Shown: piece by piece, positions 50,622-60,189 of the stretch
Numbering within the stretch: position 1 is the stretch's first letter
Layout: the number at the start of each line of letters is the position of its first letter
Assembly (NCBI RefSeq): GCF_037450285.1
Contig: NZ_JAQISN010000001.1
Location: forward strand, 1,612,001 to 1,676,000
Source: Erwinia sp. SLM-02
GTDB taxonomy: Bacteria; Pseudomonadota; Gammaproteobacteria; Enterobacterales; Enterobacteriaceae
Direction: 5' to 3'
DNA: 64,000 bases
Notes under the pieces: model-generated
What the model saw: only the letters and a program-made list of their open reading frames with translations
The model's database searches: none
Told to the model about the DNA's origin: nothing
Position numbers and translations under genes: made by a program

Positions 50622-51581
50622 TCACCCATAAACCCAGTCCATCGTAAGTATCAGAAATGGCGTGGAAATTGCCGAAAACAACGTGGTCAAAAGCATGCTT
50701 GTCGCAGCCGGTCCGGTGAGAGCGTTAAACTGCTGCGACATAAGATAAACATTGACGCCAACCGCCATTGAGGCCAGCAGCACCACCACTTTACTCTCCA
50801 GCGGCGGCAGGCCCAGCAGCCAGGCCAGTCCCCAGACCACCAGCGGATGAACAACCAGCTTGATCACGCTGAGTGCGCCGCCGATGGCCAGGCCGTCCTT
50901 GATGCGGTAACAGGCCAGGCTCATGCCGAGCGCCACCAGCGCCAGCGGCACGGCAATCTGCCCGAGCATGGACACCGGCTGGTCAATCATCTGCGGCAGC
51001 GGCAAACCGGTGAGGCTGAACAGCGTACCGCTGAGGATGCCAATTATCAGCGGGTTGCGCAGCACGCTGGCTGCCGTTTTGCCAAAGCCTTTGACGCTCA
51101 GCGAGCCGTGCTTAAACCACTCCACCGAAACCGTTGCCAGCGTCCACAGTAGCAGGCCGTTAAAAACCAGCACCAGCGCCACCGCGGGGATGGCCTCATC
51201 GCCGAGCATCACGCGTGCAATCGGCAGGCCAAGCAGGACGTTATTGGAAAAGATGCCGCCCAGCGCAAAGACCGAACCGGAAACGCCATCAAGCCGGAAC
51301 ACCCGGCTGGCGGTCACTCGGCCGAGAATAAACACCAGCAGGCAGCCGCCAAAGAACGCCAGCAGCAGGCGGGCATCCACCGGTGGGCCGCTGCTGAAGT
51401 CGCACATCAGGCGGAACAGCATCGACGGCAGCGCCACGCGGAACACCAGCCGGTTTATCGCTTCGGTAATACTTTCCGGCCAGCGACGCCAGCGTACCAG
51501 CAGCCAGCCGAGGCCGATCAGCACAAACAGCGGTATCGCAATAATGAACTGGTGCCACAGCGAGCTGACAAACGCTAACAT
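50622..51581 (-). CDS. AEC-family transporter
   Basis: A 319-residue protein with ten predicted helices in two halves (VRWRRWPESITEAINRLVFR and LRNPLIIGILSGTLFSL) characteristic of the auxin efflux carrier family. Such carriers export organic acids such as malate or phenolic acids in bacteria. It lies upstream of, and co-directional with, no partner that would define a substrate. Confidence 0.85.
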   Translation of the reverse strand: MLAFVSSLWHQFIIAIPLFVLIGLGWLLVRWRRWPESITEAINRLVFRVALPSMLFRLMCDFSSGPPVDARLLLAFFGGCLLVFILGRVTASRVFRLDGVSGSVFALGGIFSNNVLLGLPIARVMLGDEAIPAVALVLVFNGLLLWTLATVSVEWFKHGSLSVKGFGKTAASVLRNPLIIGILSGTLFSLTGLPLPQMIDQPVSMLGQIAVPLALVALGMSLACYRIKDGLAIGGALSVIKLVVHPLVVWGLAWLLGLPPLESKVVVLLASMAVGVNVYLMSQQFNALTGPAATSMLLTTLFSAISTPFLILTMDWVYG

Positions 51582-51599
51582 AACGATCCTTGATGGGGG

Positions 51600-52619
51600 T
51601 CAGATCAACCTGGCTGCCCGCAGTTCACTTTTCAAATAGGCGTAATACACCGGTGCGGCCACCACGCCCGCCAGCCCGAAGGCGGATTCAAACACCAGCA
51701 TCGCCAGCAGGATCTCCCAGGTTTTGGCGCTGATGCGGGTGCCGAAAATGCGCGCGTTGATAAAATACTCCAGCTTGTGGATGAGGATCAGATAGACCAG
51801 CGCAATCAGCGCCGCCTCCAGCGAGATGGACAGGCCAATCAGCACGATCACCGTATTGGAAATCAGGTTACCGATAATCGGCAGCAGCCCGGCGATAAAG
51901 GTCAGCACCACCACGGTTTTGGCGAACGGCAGATGCAGGCCGAACAGCGGCAGGATGCCAAACAGGAAGCCGCAGGTCAGCACGGTATTTACCAGTGAGA
52001 CTTTGATCTGCGCAAACACCACATTATGGAAGGAGTCGGCCAGGGTACGCAGGCGGTCGAGCATCGCCTCTTTCAGCGGTGCATCGGCGCTGCGGACCTT
52101 GCTGTTGCGCAGGGAGATAATCGCCCCGAGCAGCATGCCGATCAGCATGGTGGCGAAGGTGTGGGCCGCGCTGCGGCCAAAGGTCTGCACCACCACCAGA
52201 TGCTCACGCAGCCAGGTAATGACCTTATGCTGCAGTTCATCGATATCCGCAGGCAGGTAGCGGGTGACGACCGGCGACAGGGTATGCTGGGCATCTTCAA
52301 GGATTTTGGTCGCGGTGGCGTGGAACATCGCCGGGTTCTGGAAATCATGCAGCAGGAAGCTAATCAGCTTGGTAATGCCGGTGACCAGCCCGAGGATAAT
52401 CACCATGCTGAGAAACAGGATGCTGATCCAGCGGGCAATCGGCCCTTTGACCAGCCGTTCAATATACGGGGTCATCGCCAGAATGATTTCATAGACGATG
52501 AACCCGGCGAGGAAACACGGCAACAGCCGCAGTGGGAAAATGGCAAACAATGCGATAAAAATCAGCCCATAGCTGGCGGTCTGGCACCACTGCGTCTTGA
52601 TGGCGTTACGAATTTCCAT
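51600..52619 (-). CDS. AI-2E family transporter (PerM-like)
   Basis: A 339-residue membrane protein of the PerM/AI-2E group, with helix pairs at both ends and a central cytosolic helical region (about 100-190). TVVVLTFIAGLLPIIGNLISN is the conserved family segment near residue 240. Family members export autoinducer-2 or sodium/protons; the substrate here is not determinable. It lies 18 bp upstream of the AEC gene on the same strand. Confidence 0.82.
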   Translation of the reverse strand: MEIRNAIKTQWCQTASYGLIFIALFAIFPLRLLPCFLAGFIVYEIILAMTPYIERLVKGPIARWISILFLSMVIILGLVTGITKLISFLLHDFQNPAMFHATATKILEDAQHTLSPVVTRYLPADIDELQHKVITWLREHLVVVQTFGRSAAHTFATMLIGMLLGAIISLRNSKVRSADAPLKEAMLDRLRTLADSFHNVVFAQIKVSLVNTVLTCGFLFGILPLFGLHLPFAKTVVVLTFIAGLLPIIGNLISNTVIVLIGLSISLEAALIALVYLILIHKLEYFINARIFGTRISAKTWEILLAMLVFESAFGLAGVVAAPVYYAYLKSELRAARLI

Positions 52620-52694
52620 GACGTACCCTGTCTGAAAGAAGAAAAGTAATGCGAATTCAGACAGTATACTATGCCATCACGCCAGGGTGCTGAA

Positions 52695-53366
52695 TTAACG
52701 ACGATGCGCCAGACTTCTCACCAGCCGATCGCCGGTCATTTGCACGACCTGTACCAGCGCAATCAGCACCACCACGGTCGCGATCATCACCGGCTGATTA
52801 AACCGCTGATAGCCGTAGCGGATCGCCAGATCGCCCAGCCCGCCGCCGCCGATCACCCCGGCCAGCGAAGAAAAACCAATCAGCATCACCACCGTCAGCG
52901 TCATGCCGGCCAGCAGAGCGGGAAGCGCCTCCGGCAGCAGCACCTTGCTGACCACGTGCCAGTCGCTGCCGCCCATTGAAAGCATCGCCTCGATGCGCCC
53001 TTTCGCCACCTCATCCAGCGCGCTTTCCACCACGCGGGCAAAGAACGGCACCGCACCGATGGTGATCGGCACGATGGCCGCGCTGCTGCCGAGCGTGGTG
53101 CCGACAATAAACCGGGTTGTCGGGATCAGCGCAATCAGCAGCACCAGAAACGGCAGCGAACGGCCCACGTTAACCACCGCCCCAACGACGGTATTGATGC
53201 GCGGCAGCGGCAGGATGCCGTCGCGGCGGCTGATAAACAGCAGCACGCCCAGCGGCAGGCCAATCGCCAGCGTAAACAGCCCCGAAAAGCCGACCATATA
53301 CAGCGTTTCCAGCGTGGCCTGCAGCACCAGCTGCCACAGATCTTCAAGGCTCAGGCTACCGCGCAC
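52695..53366 (-). CDS. MetI-like ABC permease
   Basis: A 223-residue permease with five helices and the EAA loop (DEVAKGRIEAMLSMGGSDWHVVSKVLLPEALP), clearly of the MetI type. The start is GTG 53366 with a strong GGAGGT 6 bases upstream, inside the 3' end of the ATPase gene (16-bp overlap). Together with the next two genes it makes an importer for methionine or a related sulfur compound. Confidence 0.9.
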   Translation of the reverse strand: MRGSLSLEDLWQLVLQATLETLYMVGFSGLFTLAIGLPLGVLLFISRRDGILPLPRINTVVGAVVNVGRSLPFLVLLIALIPTTRFIVGTTLGSSAAIVPITIGAVPFFARVVESALDEVAKGRIEAMLSMGGSDWHVVSKVLLPEALPALLAGMTLTVVMLIGFSSLAGVIGGGGLGDLAIRYGYQRFNQPVMIATVVVLIALVQVVQMTGDRLVRSLAHRR

Positions 53367-54142
53367 AGTGGACCTCCTTCAATGCCGTGGCGCTGCAGGA
53401 AGCGGCGTTCGCCGTCCGCATCGTGCAGCAGCGCGTTGCGTAACCGGGAATCCTTCTGGCGCAGCAGCGCACTCAGCGCCCCGCTCTCCTGCAGCCGTCC
53501 CCGCTCCAGCAGCGCGGCGTGATCGCAGATCGATTTCACCACCTCCAGCTGGTGGGTGATCATCACCACCGTCAGGCCGAACTGCCGGTTAATCTGCTGC
53601 AGCAGCGCCAGCACCGAGGCGGTGGTTTCCGAATCCAGCGCGCTGGTGGCCTCATCGCACAGCAGGTAATCTGGGCGGGCCGCCAGCGCGCGGGCAATCC
53701 CCACGCGCTGCTGCTGGCCGCCGGAAAGCTGTGACGGCCAGGCGGCCGCCTTATCGCTTAATCCCACCAATTCAAGCAGTTCGTTCACCCGCTGCTGACG
53801 CTGCGGGCGTTTCACCCCGGCTATCTCCAGCGGCACCGCCACGTTATCGGCCACGTTGCGCGAATGCAGCAGGTTGAAATGCTGGAAGATCATCCCGCTG
53901 CGCTGACGCTGCTGCCGGAGCGCGCGCGGCGTCAGCGCGGTGATATCCTGGTCGTCGATCAGCACGCGTCCGGACGTTGGCCTTTCCAGTAAATTCAGAC
54001 AGCGGATCAGGGTACTTTTCCCCGCGCCGCTGCGGCCAAGAATGCCGTAGATGGCCCCGTCCGGGATGGTCAGCGACACCTCATCCAGTGCCGGAGGCTG
54101 CCCCCCGGCGTATAGTTTACTGACCTGCTCCAGGCGGATCAT
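53351..54142 (-). CDS. MetN-like ABC ATPase
   Basis: A 263-residue ATPase. Walker A GRSGAGKST, Q-loop, signature LSGGQQQRVGIARAL and Walker B YLLCDEATSALD are present. MetN usually carries a roughly 100-residue C-terminal regulatory (C2) domain that binds methionine for trans-inhibition; this protein stops at 263 residues and lacks it. Import is therefore probably not feedback-inhibited the same way. Confidence 0.9.
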   Translation of the reverse strand: MIRLEQVSKLYAGGQPPALDEVSLTIPDGAIYGILGRSGAGKSTLIRCLNLLERPTSGRVLIDDQDITALTPRALRQQRQRSGMIFQHFNLLHSRNVADNVAVPLEIAGVKRPQRQQRVNELLELVGLSDKAAAWPSQLSGGQQQRVGIARALAARPDYLLCDEATSALDSETTASVLALLQQINRQFGLTVVMITHQLEVVKSICDHAALLERGRLQESGALSALLRQKDSRLRNALLHDADGERRFLQRHGIEGGPLCAVA

Positions 54143-54143
54143 T

Positions 54144-54953
54144 TTATTTACCCGCTACCGGGATCACCGATCCGCGATAGTTCTGCTGAATAAAGTCGGC
54201 AACCTGTTTTGACTCCAGATCCTTCGCCAGCTGGCGAATACGCGGGTCATCGGCCAGTTTTGGCGTGGTTGCCAGGATGTTGGCATACGGGTTGTTGGTG
54301 GCGCTTTCCAGCCCCAGCGCATCTTTCGACGGCGTCAGGCCCGCTTCCAGCGCGTAGTTACCGTTAATCACCGCCAGGTCAACGTCATCCAGCGCGCGCG
54401 GGATCTGCGGTGACTCCACTTCCAGAATCTTCAGCTTTTTCGGGTTGTCGGCGATATCTTTCGGCGTTGCCTGATCCTTCGACGGATCGTTGTAGCCCGC
54501 TTTCAGCTTGATCAGCCCCTGCGCCTGCAGCAGATACAGCGCACGGCTCAGGTTGGTGGTGTTGTTCGGTACGGCGATGGTTGCCCCTTCTTTCACATCC
54601 TGCAGGCTTTTTACCTTGCGGGAATAGATGCCCAGCGGCTCGATATGCACCGTCGCGGCCACGGTGAACTTCTGGCCCAGCGCTTTTTCCTGGTCACGCA
54701 GATACGGCACGTGCTGGAAGTAGTTGGCATCCACATCGCCGTGCGCCAGCAGTTCATTGGCGTTCACGCCGCTGCTCAGCTCGATAATTTTAAGATCCAG
54801 CGACGGGTCAATTTTTTTCACAAAGTTGAGGATCTCGGCGTGCGGCACCGGATCGGCAGCCACGCGCAGCGGTTCGGCAGCGTTAACGCTGAAGGCCATC
54901 GCCACGGATAAGGCAATCCCTGAGAATGATAAAGCGGCAAAGCGTTTGTTCAT
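54144..54953 (-). CDS. MetQ/NlpA-family substrate-binding protein
   Basis: A 269-residue periplasmic binding protein: signal peptide MNKRFAALSFSGIALSVAMA without an obvious lipobox, then the NlpA-family pattern (LLAHGDVDANYFQHVPYLRDQ, GATIAVPNNTTNLSRALYLLQ). Unlike typical lipid-anchored MetQ it may be free in the periplasm. It is first of the metQNI-like set; the gene behind it encodes an oxygenase, so the ligand may be an organosulfur derivative rather than methionine. Confidence 0.9.
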   Translation of the reverse strand: MNKRFAALSFSGIALSVAMAFSVNAAEPLRVAADPVPHAEILNFVKKIDPSLDLKIIELSSGVNANELLAHGDVDANYFQHVPYLRDQEKALGQKFTVAATVHIEPLGIYSRKVKSLQDVKEGATIAVPNNTTNLSRALYLLQAQGLIKLKAGYNDPSKDQATPKDIADNPKKLKILEVESPQIPRALDDVDLAVINGNYALEAGLTPSKDALGLESATNNPYANILATTPKLADDPRIRQLAKDLESKQVADFIQQNYRGSVIPVAGK

Positions 54954-54967
54954 TGTTATTCCTTAAA

Positions 54968-55999
54968 TCAGGCTGTGTGTTGAGGTTGTTGTTGTAATAA
55001 TTCGTCGTACCAGCGCTGCGCCACATCGGGATGGGAGCGCAGGCGGCCTTTCAGGTAGTTCCAGCCCACGTCGCGCAGCAGCGGATTGAGCGGGTCGCTG
55101 GCCGGGCCGAGCGCCAGGCGGGCAAGCGCTTCAGGCAGATTAAACACCGGCACCACCGCATCAAGCTGCGCGCCGAGGAAGAAGGCGATCGACAGGCGAT
55201 CCTGATCCGCCGGCGGCGCGACCACGCGATGCACCGTCGCACGCAGGTAGCCGTTGCTGGCCAGCTCCAGCAGTTCGCCGATGTTCACCACAAAAGCCCC
55301 GCTCAGCGGCAGCGCGTCCACCCACTGGTCAGGGGCCACTTCCACCTGCAATCCGCGCTGCTGGTCCTGCAGCAGGAAGCTGAGGAAGCCGGAATCCTTG
55401 TGCGCCCCCACGCCCTGGCTGGAGGTTGCCGCCGTCTGGCCCGGGTAGCGGATCAGTTTGATATGTTCATTCGGCTTATCGCCGTACAGCGAGTCAAAGG
55501 CATCGGGGGCCAGCTCCAGCGCGCGGGCAAACGCCCGCAGCAGGCGCAGCGACATGGTGGTCATCGCTTTCTGCCACGCCAACAGCACCGGCTTCAGCTC
55601 CGGCAGCGCTTCCGGCCACAGGTTCGGCCCCTGCAGACGCTTCCAGCCCGCGTCACCGGAACCCAGCGGCAGCGGCGCACGTTCCGCCCCCACATCGAAC
55701 TGCTCGCGCCAGTCCGGCTGGCTGCGCGTCAGCTCGGAACCGGCGCGGTTGTAGCCGCGAAAATGCGGCGAGTGGATCATCGCCACCTGCTGTTTATCCG
55801 CCTCCGACAGCGCGAAGAACTGGCGGGATAGCTGCTGCACCTGCTCCGACAACCCGGAATCAATGCCGTGGTTGATCAGATAGAAGAAGCCGACGTCGCG
55901 GGCGGAGCGGCCCAGCTTGTCGAGGAAGGCCTGCTGCTGTTCGGCGGTGCCATCCAGCTGCGACAGGTCAAGGATGGGTAACGATGTAATCTGGCTCAT
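54968..55999 (-). CDS. Isopenicillin-N-synthase-like Fe(II) (2-oxoglutarate) oxygenase
   Basis: A 343-residue member of the IPNS/2OG-Fe(II) family: N-terminal DIOX_N region (LPILDLSQLDG, FFYLINHGID), iron ligands HxD in GAHKDSGFLSF and a distal His in RATVHRVVAPP, and the RLS (R-x-S) 2-oxoglutarate anchor. It lies between an importer and a cysteine-synthase-like gene, so it probably oxidises an imported sulfur compound to release usable sulfur. The reaction is not known. Confidence 0.87.
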   Translation of the reverse strand: MSQITSLPILDLSQLDGTAEQQQAFLDKLGRSARDVGFFYLINHGIDSGLSEQVQQLSRQFFALSEADKQQVAMIHSPHFRGYNRAGSELTRSQPDWREQFDVGAERAPLPLGSGDAGWKRLQGPNLWPEALPELKPVLLAWQKAMTTMSLRLLRAFARALELAPDAFDSLYGDKPNEHIKLIRYPGQTAATSSQGVGAHKDSGFLSFLLQDQQRGLQVEVAPDQWVDALPLSGAFVVNIGELLELASNGYLRATVHRVVAPPADQDRLSIAFFLGAQLDAVVPVFNLPEALARLALGPASDPLNPLLRDVGWNYLKGRLRSHPDVAQRWYDELLQQQPQHTA

Positions 56000-56018
56000 G
56001 AAAATTCTCTGCGTCGGG

Positions 56019-57068
56019 TTATGAGACGTTTTTTATGTGTTGATGGCTGACCAGCGCGGCAACCTGCAGCTGGCCGGGGGTAATATTGTGGTTAAACAGG
56101 CCGGTGGACAGATAGCTCAGGCCGCTGTCGGCCAGCACCACCACGATGCGCTTGCCATGGTTTTCCGGGCGCAGCGCCACCTCGCGAGCGGCGTACAGCA
56201 CGCCACCGGCGGATTCGCCGATCAGAATGCCGTCGCTGACCGCCACTTCACGGGCGGCGGCGGTCGCCTGCCAGTGCTCCACCGGGAACGCTTCATCGAC
56301 GATGCTGCGGTCAAGCGTGGGCGGTACGCGTTCCGGCAGGACATCGCTGAACGCGTGCACGCCGGTTAATTCCCGTTGTTCAGGGCGCTCCGCACTCGGA
56401 ATCGAATGCGGGCCAGGCTCTACAGCAATCACCTGAATCGCCGGATTGTGCTGCTTGAGATAGCGACCAATGCCGGACACCGTTCCGCCGGTACCCACCG
56501 CCGCGATAACGATGTCTACCCGCCCCTCGGTCTGCTGCCAGATTTCCGGACCGGTGGTGCGATAGTGCGCCCCCGGGTTGGCCGGGTTTTCCAGCTGGGC
56601 GGTATGAAAGACGTTGGGCTGACGGTTGATGACGTTCTCCGCCAGCCAGCGCGAGGCGGCAACGAAATCGCCGTCGCTCTGCTCCAGCACCTCGGTAAAG
56701 CCTTCCACCTGACTGAAAGGGATCACTTCAGCCCCCAGCGCGCGCAGGATCTGGAAGCGCTCTTCGCTGAGTTTGTCATGCAGGTAGACCCGAAACGGGT
56801 AGCCTTTTGCCGCCGCGATGGCCGCCAGGCCGATGCCGGTATTGCCGCTGGTCGAATCGGCGATGGTATCGCCCGGTTTGAGCCTGCCGCTGCGCTCGGC
56901 CTCTTCGATCATCGACAGCGCAATGCGGTCTTTCACGCTGTGATTGGGGTTGAAATACTCCAGCTTGGCGAGGATCTCCGCAGGCAGTTCAAACTGCTGA
57001 CGAAAACGCGCCAGCCGCAGCAGCGGCGTGTTGCCCACCAGTTCGGTAATGGAATTATTAATAGTCAT
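56019..57068 (-). CDS. Cysteine-synthase-family PLP enzyme
   Basis: A 349-residue fold-type-II PLP enzyme: the Schiff-base Lys in YFNPNHSVKDRIA, the STSGNTG phosphate/substrate loop and AVGTGGTVSGIGRYL. The start at 57068 (MTINNSITELVGNTPLL) overlaps the upstream ATPase gene by 11 bp. The C-terminal tail after LADSGLSYLSTG adds about 30 residues. Cysteine synthase or a cystathionine/cysteine desulfhydrase-like activity are both possible; context favours sulfur assimilation. Confidence 0.88.
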   Translation of the reverse strand: MTINNSITELVGNTPLLRLARFRQQFELPAEILAKLEYFNPNHSVKDRIALSMIEEAERSGRLKPGDTIADSTSGNTGIGLAAIAAAKGYPFRVYLHDKLSEERFQILRALGAEVIPFSQVEGFTEVLEQSDGDFVAASRWLAENVINRQPNVFHTAQLENPANPGAHYRTTGPEIWQQTEGRVDIVIAAVGTGGTVSGIGRYLKQHNPAIQVIAVEPGPHSIPSAERPEQRELTGVHAFSDVLPERVPPTLDRSIVDEAFPVEHWQATAAAREVAVSDGILIGESAGGVLYAAREVALRPENHGKRIVVVLADSGLSYLSTGLFNHNITPGQLQVAALVSHQHIKNVS

Positions 57069-57873
57069 TATCAGCATCCTCGGTCACGTCAGTGGCTTCA
57101 GCACCCAGCAGCGCCAGCGCTTTCGACCGCAGCGCGATCAGGCGCGGATCGTTACGGCGGCGGGGATACGGCAGATCGATATGAATCGTTTCGATAATTC
57201 GCGCCGGACGCGGGCTGAACACCACCACCCGGTTCGCCATCAGCAGCGCTTCTTCAACGTCGTGGGTGACCATCAGGGCGGTAAAGCGCTGTTCACGCCA
57301 CAGCGCCACCAGCTCGTGCTGCATACGAATGCGGGTCAGCGAGTCCAGCTTGCCCAGCGGTTCATCCAGGATCAGCAGCCGGGGATGATTCACCAGCGCC
57401 CGGGCCAGCGCGGCTCGCTGCGCCATGCCCCCTGAAAGCTGATGCGGCCATGCATTGGCAAACTGGCTCAGCCCGACTTTTTCCAGCGTCTGGTCGATGC
57501 GATCGCGCCCTTCCGGCGTCAGTCGCCCCTGGGTTTGCAGACCAATGGCGACATTGCGCCACACCCGACGCCACGGATAGAGCGTTGGATCCTGAAACAC
57601 CACCACCCGGCTGGGATGCGGCGCGGTCAGCGGCTGGCGATCTTCCAGGATCTCGCCTTTGCTTGGATGATCCAGCCCGGCCACCAGCCGCAGCAGCGTC
57701 GACTTGCCGCAGCCGGACGGCCCCAGCAGCGCAACGAACTCTCCCGCATCAACGTTCAGCGACACGTTGTCCAGCACCGCCAGGCTCTGCCCGTCGAGAT
57801 GAAAAGCGTGACTGACCTGATTGATGGTTATCTCCAGCCCGGTCGTCGTATCCAGTTGTTCTGCCAGTGACAT
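57058..57873 (-). CDS. SsuB/TauB-like ABC ATPase
   Basis: A 271-residue ATPase: Walker A GPSGCGKST, signature LSGGMAQRAALARAL, Walker B LLILDEPLGKLDSLTR and switch VTHDVEEAL, all as in nitrate/sulfonate/taurine importers. GAGGTG precedes ATG 57873. It pairs with the binding protein and permease genes that start on the other side of the divergent gap at 57874-58066. Confidence 0.9.
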   Translation of the reverse strand: MSLAEQLDTTTGLEITINQVSHAFHLDGQSLAVLDNVSLNVDAGEFVALLGPSGCGKSTLLRLVAGLDHPSKGEILEDRQPLTAPHPSRVVVFQDPTLYPWRRVWRNVAIGLQTQGRLTPEGRDRIDQTLEKVGLSQFANAWPHQLSGGMAQRAALARALVNHPRLLILDEPLGKLDSLTRIRMQHELVALWREQRFTALMVTHDVEEALLMANRVVVFSPRPARIIETIHIDLPYPRRRNDPRLIALRSKALALLGAEATDVTEDADNDY

Positions 57874-58066
57874 CGGTTCACCTCATTAATGCGTAATAAG
57901 ATGACTATTCCGTTTTTTTCGTCGTGCGTGAAATATCAATAGTGGCAAAGGTTTACAGCCCGGCGGATAACGCTTATTCGCAATTGGAAATGAGGGATTG
58001 TTATTTTGGTGATGTAAAAAAAATTGCCATAGTGCGGACATAATTCAGTCAACAGGGATAACAGGC
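57874..58066. promoter_or_regulatory. Divergent promoter region of the sulfur locus
   Basis: AT-rich 193-bp gap with start codons on both sides; promoters for the leftward ATPase-to-MetI operon and the rightward binding protein-permease operon must lie here. A CysB/Cbl-type control is likely by analogy but no clear motif is claimed. Confidence 0.5.
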
Positions 58067-59110
58067 ATGACAATTTCACGTGGGATTTCACGGCGCAGTT
58101 TTATTCAGACTCTGGGTGTGGTGGGTGCAGGACTGGTGGCGGTTCCGGCGTTGCCGGTATGGGCGGCGGGCGACGATACCGGCAGGCTGAAGACCGTTAA
58201 GCTGGCCTGGGGCCAGACGGCGGTGTGTCAGTCGCCCATCTCCGTCGCACTGAAGCAGGGATTCTTTAAAAAGTACGGCCTCAACGTGGAGCCGGTCAAC
58301 TTTAGCGGCCCGACGGATGCGCTGCTGCAGGCGATTGCCACCGGCCAGGCGGACGGCGGCATTGGCATGGCGCTGCGCTGGCTGAAGCCGCTGGAACAGG
58401 GCTTTGATGTCGATCTGACCGTGGGTACGCACGGCGGCTGTATGCGCCTGCTGACCAGTAAAGACAGCGGCATTAAAAGCGTGCGCGACCTGGTGGGGAA
58501 AAACGTGGCGGTAACCGATCAGGCCAGCCCGCTGCGCAACTTCTTTGCCATTCAGCTGGCGAAGCTCGGCATCGATCCCGACACGCAGGTGAACTGGGTG
58601 CAGTATCCGGCCGACCTGTTTGGCGAAGCGCTGCGTAAAGGTGAAGTGCAGGCGCTGGCCGCCGACGACCCGCAGGGCTGGCTGATTAAAAAGCACGACG
58701 GCCTGATCGAGGTTGATAACAACCTGAACGGGGAATATCACAACCTCGCCTGCTGCGTGCTGGGGCTGCGCGGCTCGCTGGTGCGCGAACAGCCGGAGGT
58801 GGCGCGGGCCATTACTCAGGCGATTATCGACGCCCAGCAGTGGACGGCGGATCATCCGGAAGAAACCGCGAAGATCTTCGCGCCGTTCGTGCCCGGCAAC
58901 GTTTCGCCGGACGATATCGCCGCCATGCTGCGCGAACACACGCACAACCACCACTCCACCGGCGAGCAGCTGCGTAAGGAAGTGGTGACCTATCTTAACG
59001 AGCTGAAAACCATCAAGGTGATCCGCGAAGATACCGACGTGCAGCGTTTTGCCGCGCACTATGTGCCTGACGTGCTGCCTGCCGCTGCAGCGCACCAGCA
59101 TTCCGCCTAA
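58067..59110 (+). CDS. Sulfonate/taurine-type substrate-binding protein, Tat-exported
   Basis: A 347-residue binding protein with a twin-arginine signal (SRRSFIQTLGVVGAG), then the SsuA/NMT1-like fold (SPISVALKQGFFKKYGLNVEPV, ATGQADGGIGMAL, SDSGIKS-type strand). The Tat route suggests it folds before export or avoids Sec. It belongs with the permease behind it and the ATPase across the gap. Ligand: an organosulfur compound is likely, not proven. Confidence 0.88.
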   Translation: MTISRGISRRSFIQTLGVVGAGLVAVPALPVWAAGDDTGRLKTVKLAWGQTAVCQSPISVALKQGFFKKYGLNVEPVNFSGPTDALLQAIATGQADGGIGMALRWLKPLEQGFDVDLTVGTHGGCMRLLTSKDSGIKSVRDLVGKNVAVTDQASPLRNFFAIQLAKLGIDPDTQVNWVQYPADLFGEALRKGEVQALAADDPQGWLIKKHDGLIEVDNNLNGEYHNLACCVLGLRGSLVREQPEVARAITQAIIDAQQWTADHPEETAKIFAPFVPGNVSPDDIAAMLREHTHNHHSTGEQLRKEVVTYLNELKTIKVIREDTDVQRFAAHYVPDVLPAAAAHQHSA

Positions 59111-59119
59111 GGAGAAAGT

Positions 59120-60133
59120 ATGTCCAGTGAAACCCTGAATCCGCCGCGGGCAGCCGGCCGTTACGAGGCGGCCCGGCTTAACCCCGCGCTGATCCTGGCG
59201 GTTTTTGCCTGGTGGGGGCTGGTGGCGCTGATGATTTACTGGCCGGATAAGCCGGTGGGGTTCGCCCCGCCGCGTTTCGTTGCTGAAACGCACCGGGTGT
59301 TTTTCATCCTTGCCGCTGCGCTGACCCTGGTCGTCCTGCTGGGTCGCCTGCTGGCGATCCCTAAACTGCTGGCACCGTTTCAACGCGGTGGGCGCTGGCT
59401 GGTGGCGCTGGCGATCCTGATCGGTATCTGGGAAACGGCCACCGCTAAACTTGCGCTGCTCCCTGCCCCGTTCTTCGCGCCGCCGCGCGCGCTGGTTGAG
59501 GCCTGGGCGACGGACTGGTTCCGTCTGGGTGACAGCGTGCTGAATTCGCTGCGCCTGCTGGCGCTCGGATTTGTCTTTGGCAGCATCACCGGCTTTATAA
59601 CCGGCGTGGCGATCGGCTGGTCGCGTGGCCTGGGCTACTGGGTGCATCCGCTGCTGCGCTTCCTCGGGCCGGTGCCGTCAACCGCGCTGCTGCCGCTTTC
59701 GCTCTATTTCTTCCCGTCGAGTTTTTCCGCCGCCGTATTCCTGATCGCCCTCGCCACCTGGTTCCCGGTCACGGTGCTGACCTGGTCGGGCGTCGCCAGC
59801 GTCGATCAGCGTTACTACGACGTAGCGCGCACGCTGGGGGCCAGTACGCTGTTTCTGGTGCTGCGCGTGGCGGTGCCGGCATCGCTGCCGCAGGTGTTTG
59901 TCGGGCTGTTTATGGGGCTGGGGGCATCGTTCTCGGTGCTGGTCGCGGCCGAAATGATGGGGGTAAAATCGGGGCTGGGCTGGTATTTACAGTGGGCTCA
60001 GGGCTGGGCGGCCTATGCCAATATGTACGGGGCGCTGATTGTAATGGCCCTGCTGTTCTCGTCGCTGATTAGCCTGCTGTTTGCCATTCGCGATCGTTCG
60101 CTGGCGTGGCAGCGCGGAACGGTGAAGTGGTAA
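59120..60133 (+). CDS. SsuC/TauC-like ABC permease
   Basis: A 337-residue permease, longer than typical because of an N-terminal hydrophobic extension of about 70 residues with two helices. The core has the EAA-type loop DVARTLGASTLFLVLRVAVPASLP. It starts 9 bp after the binding-protein gene. An inverted repeat after the stop (about 60140-60180) is a possible terminator. Confidence 0.9.
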   Translation: MSSETLNPPRAAGRYEAARLNPALILAVFAWWGLVALMIYWPDKPVGFAPPRFVAETHRVFFILAAALTLVVLLGRLLAIPKLLAPFQRGGRWLVALAILIGIWETATAKLALLPAPFFAPPRALVEAWATDWFRLGDSVLNSLRLLALGFVFGSITGFITGVAIGWSRGLGYWVHPLLRFLGPVPSTALLPLSLYFFPSSFSAAVFLIALATWFPVTVLTWSGVASVDQRYYDVARTLGASTLFLVLRVAVPASLPQVFVGLFMGLGASFSVLVAAEMMGVKSGLGWYLQWAQGWAAYANMYGALIVMALLFSSLISLLFAIRDRSLAWQRGTVKW

Positions 60134-60189
60134 CGATGGCACTGCCGGCGGTGGAGCGAAATCCCGCTCCGCTGCCAGCATTAACACGA

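Noticed and set aside
58088..59647. 519-residue open frame on the minus strand
   Set aside because: Arg/His/Gln-rich shadow of the binding-protein and permease genes, whose motifs are clear on the plus strand.
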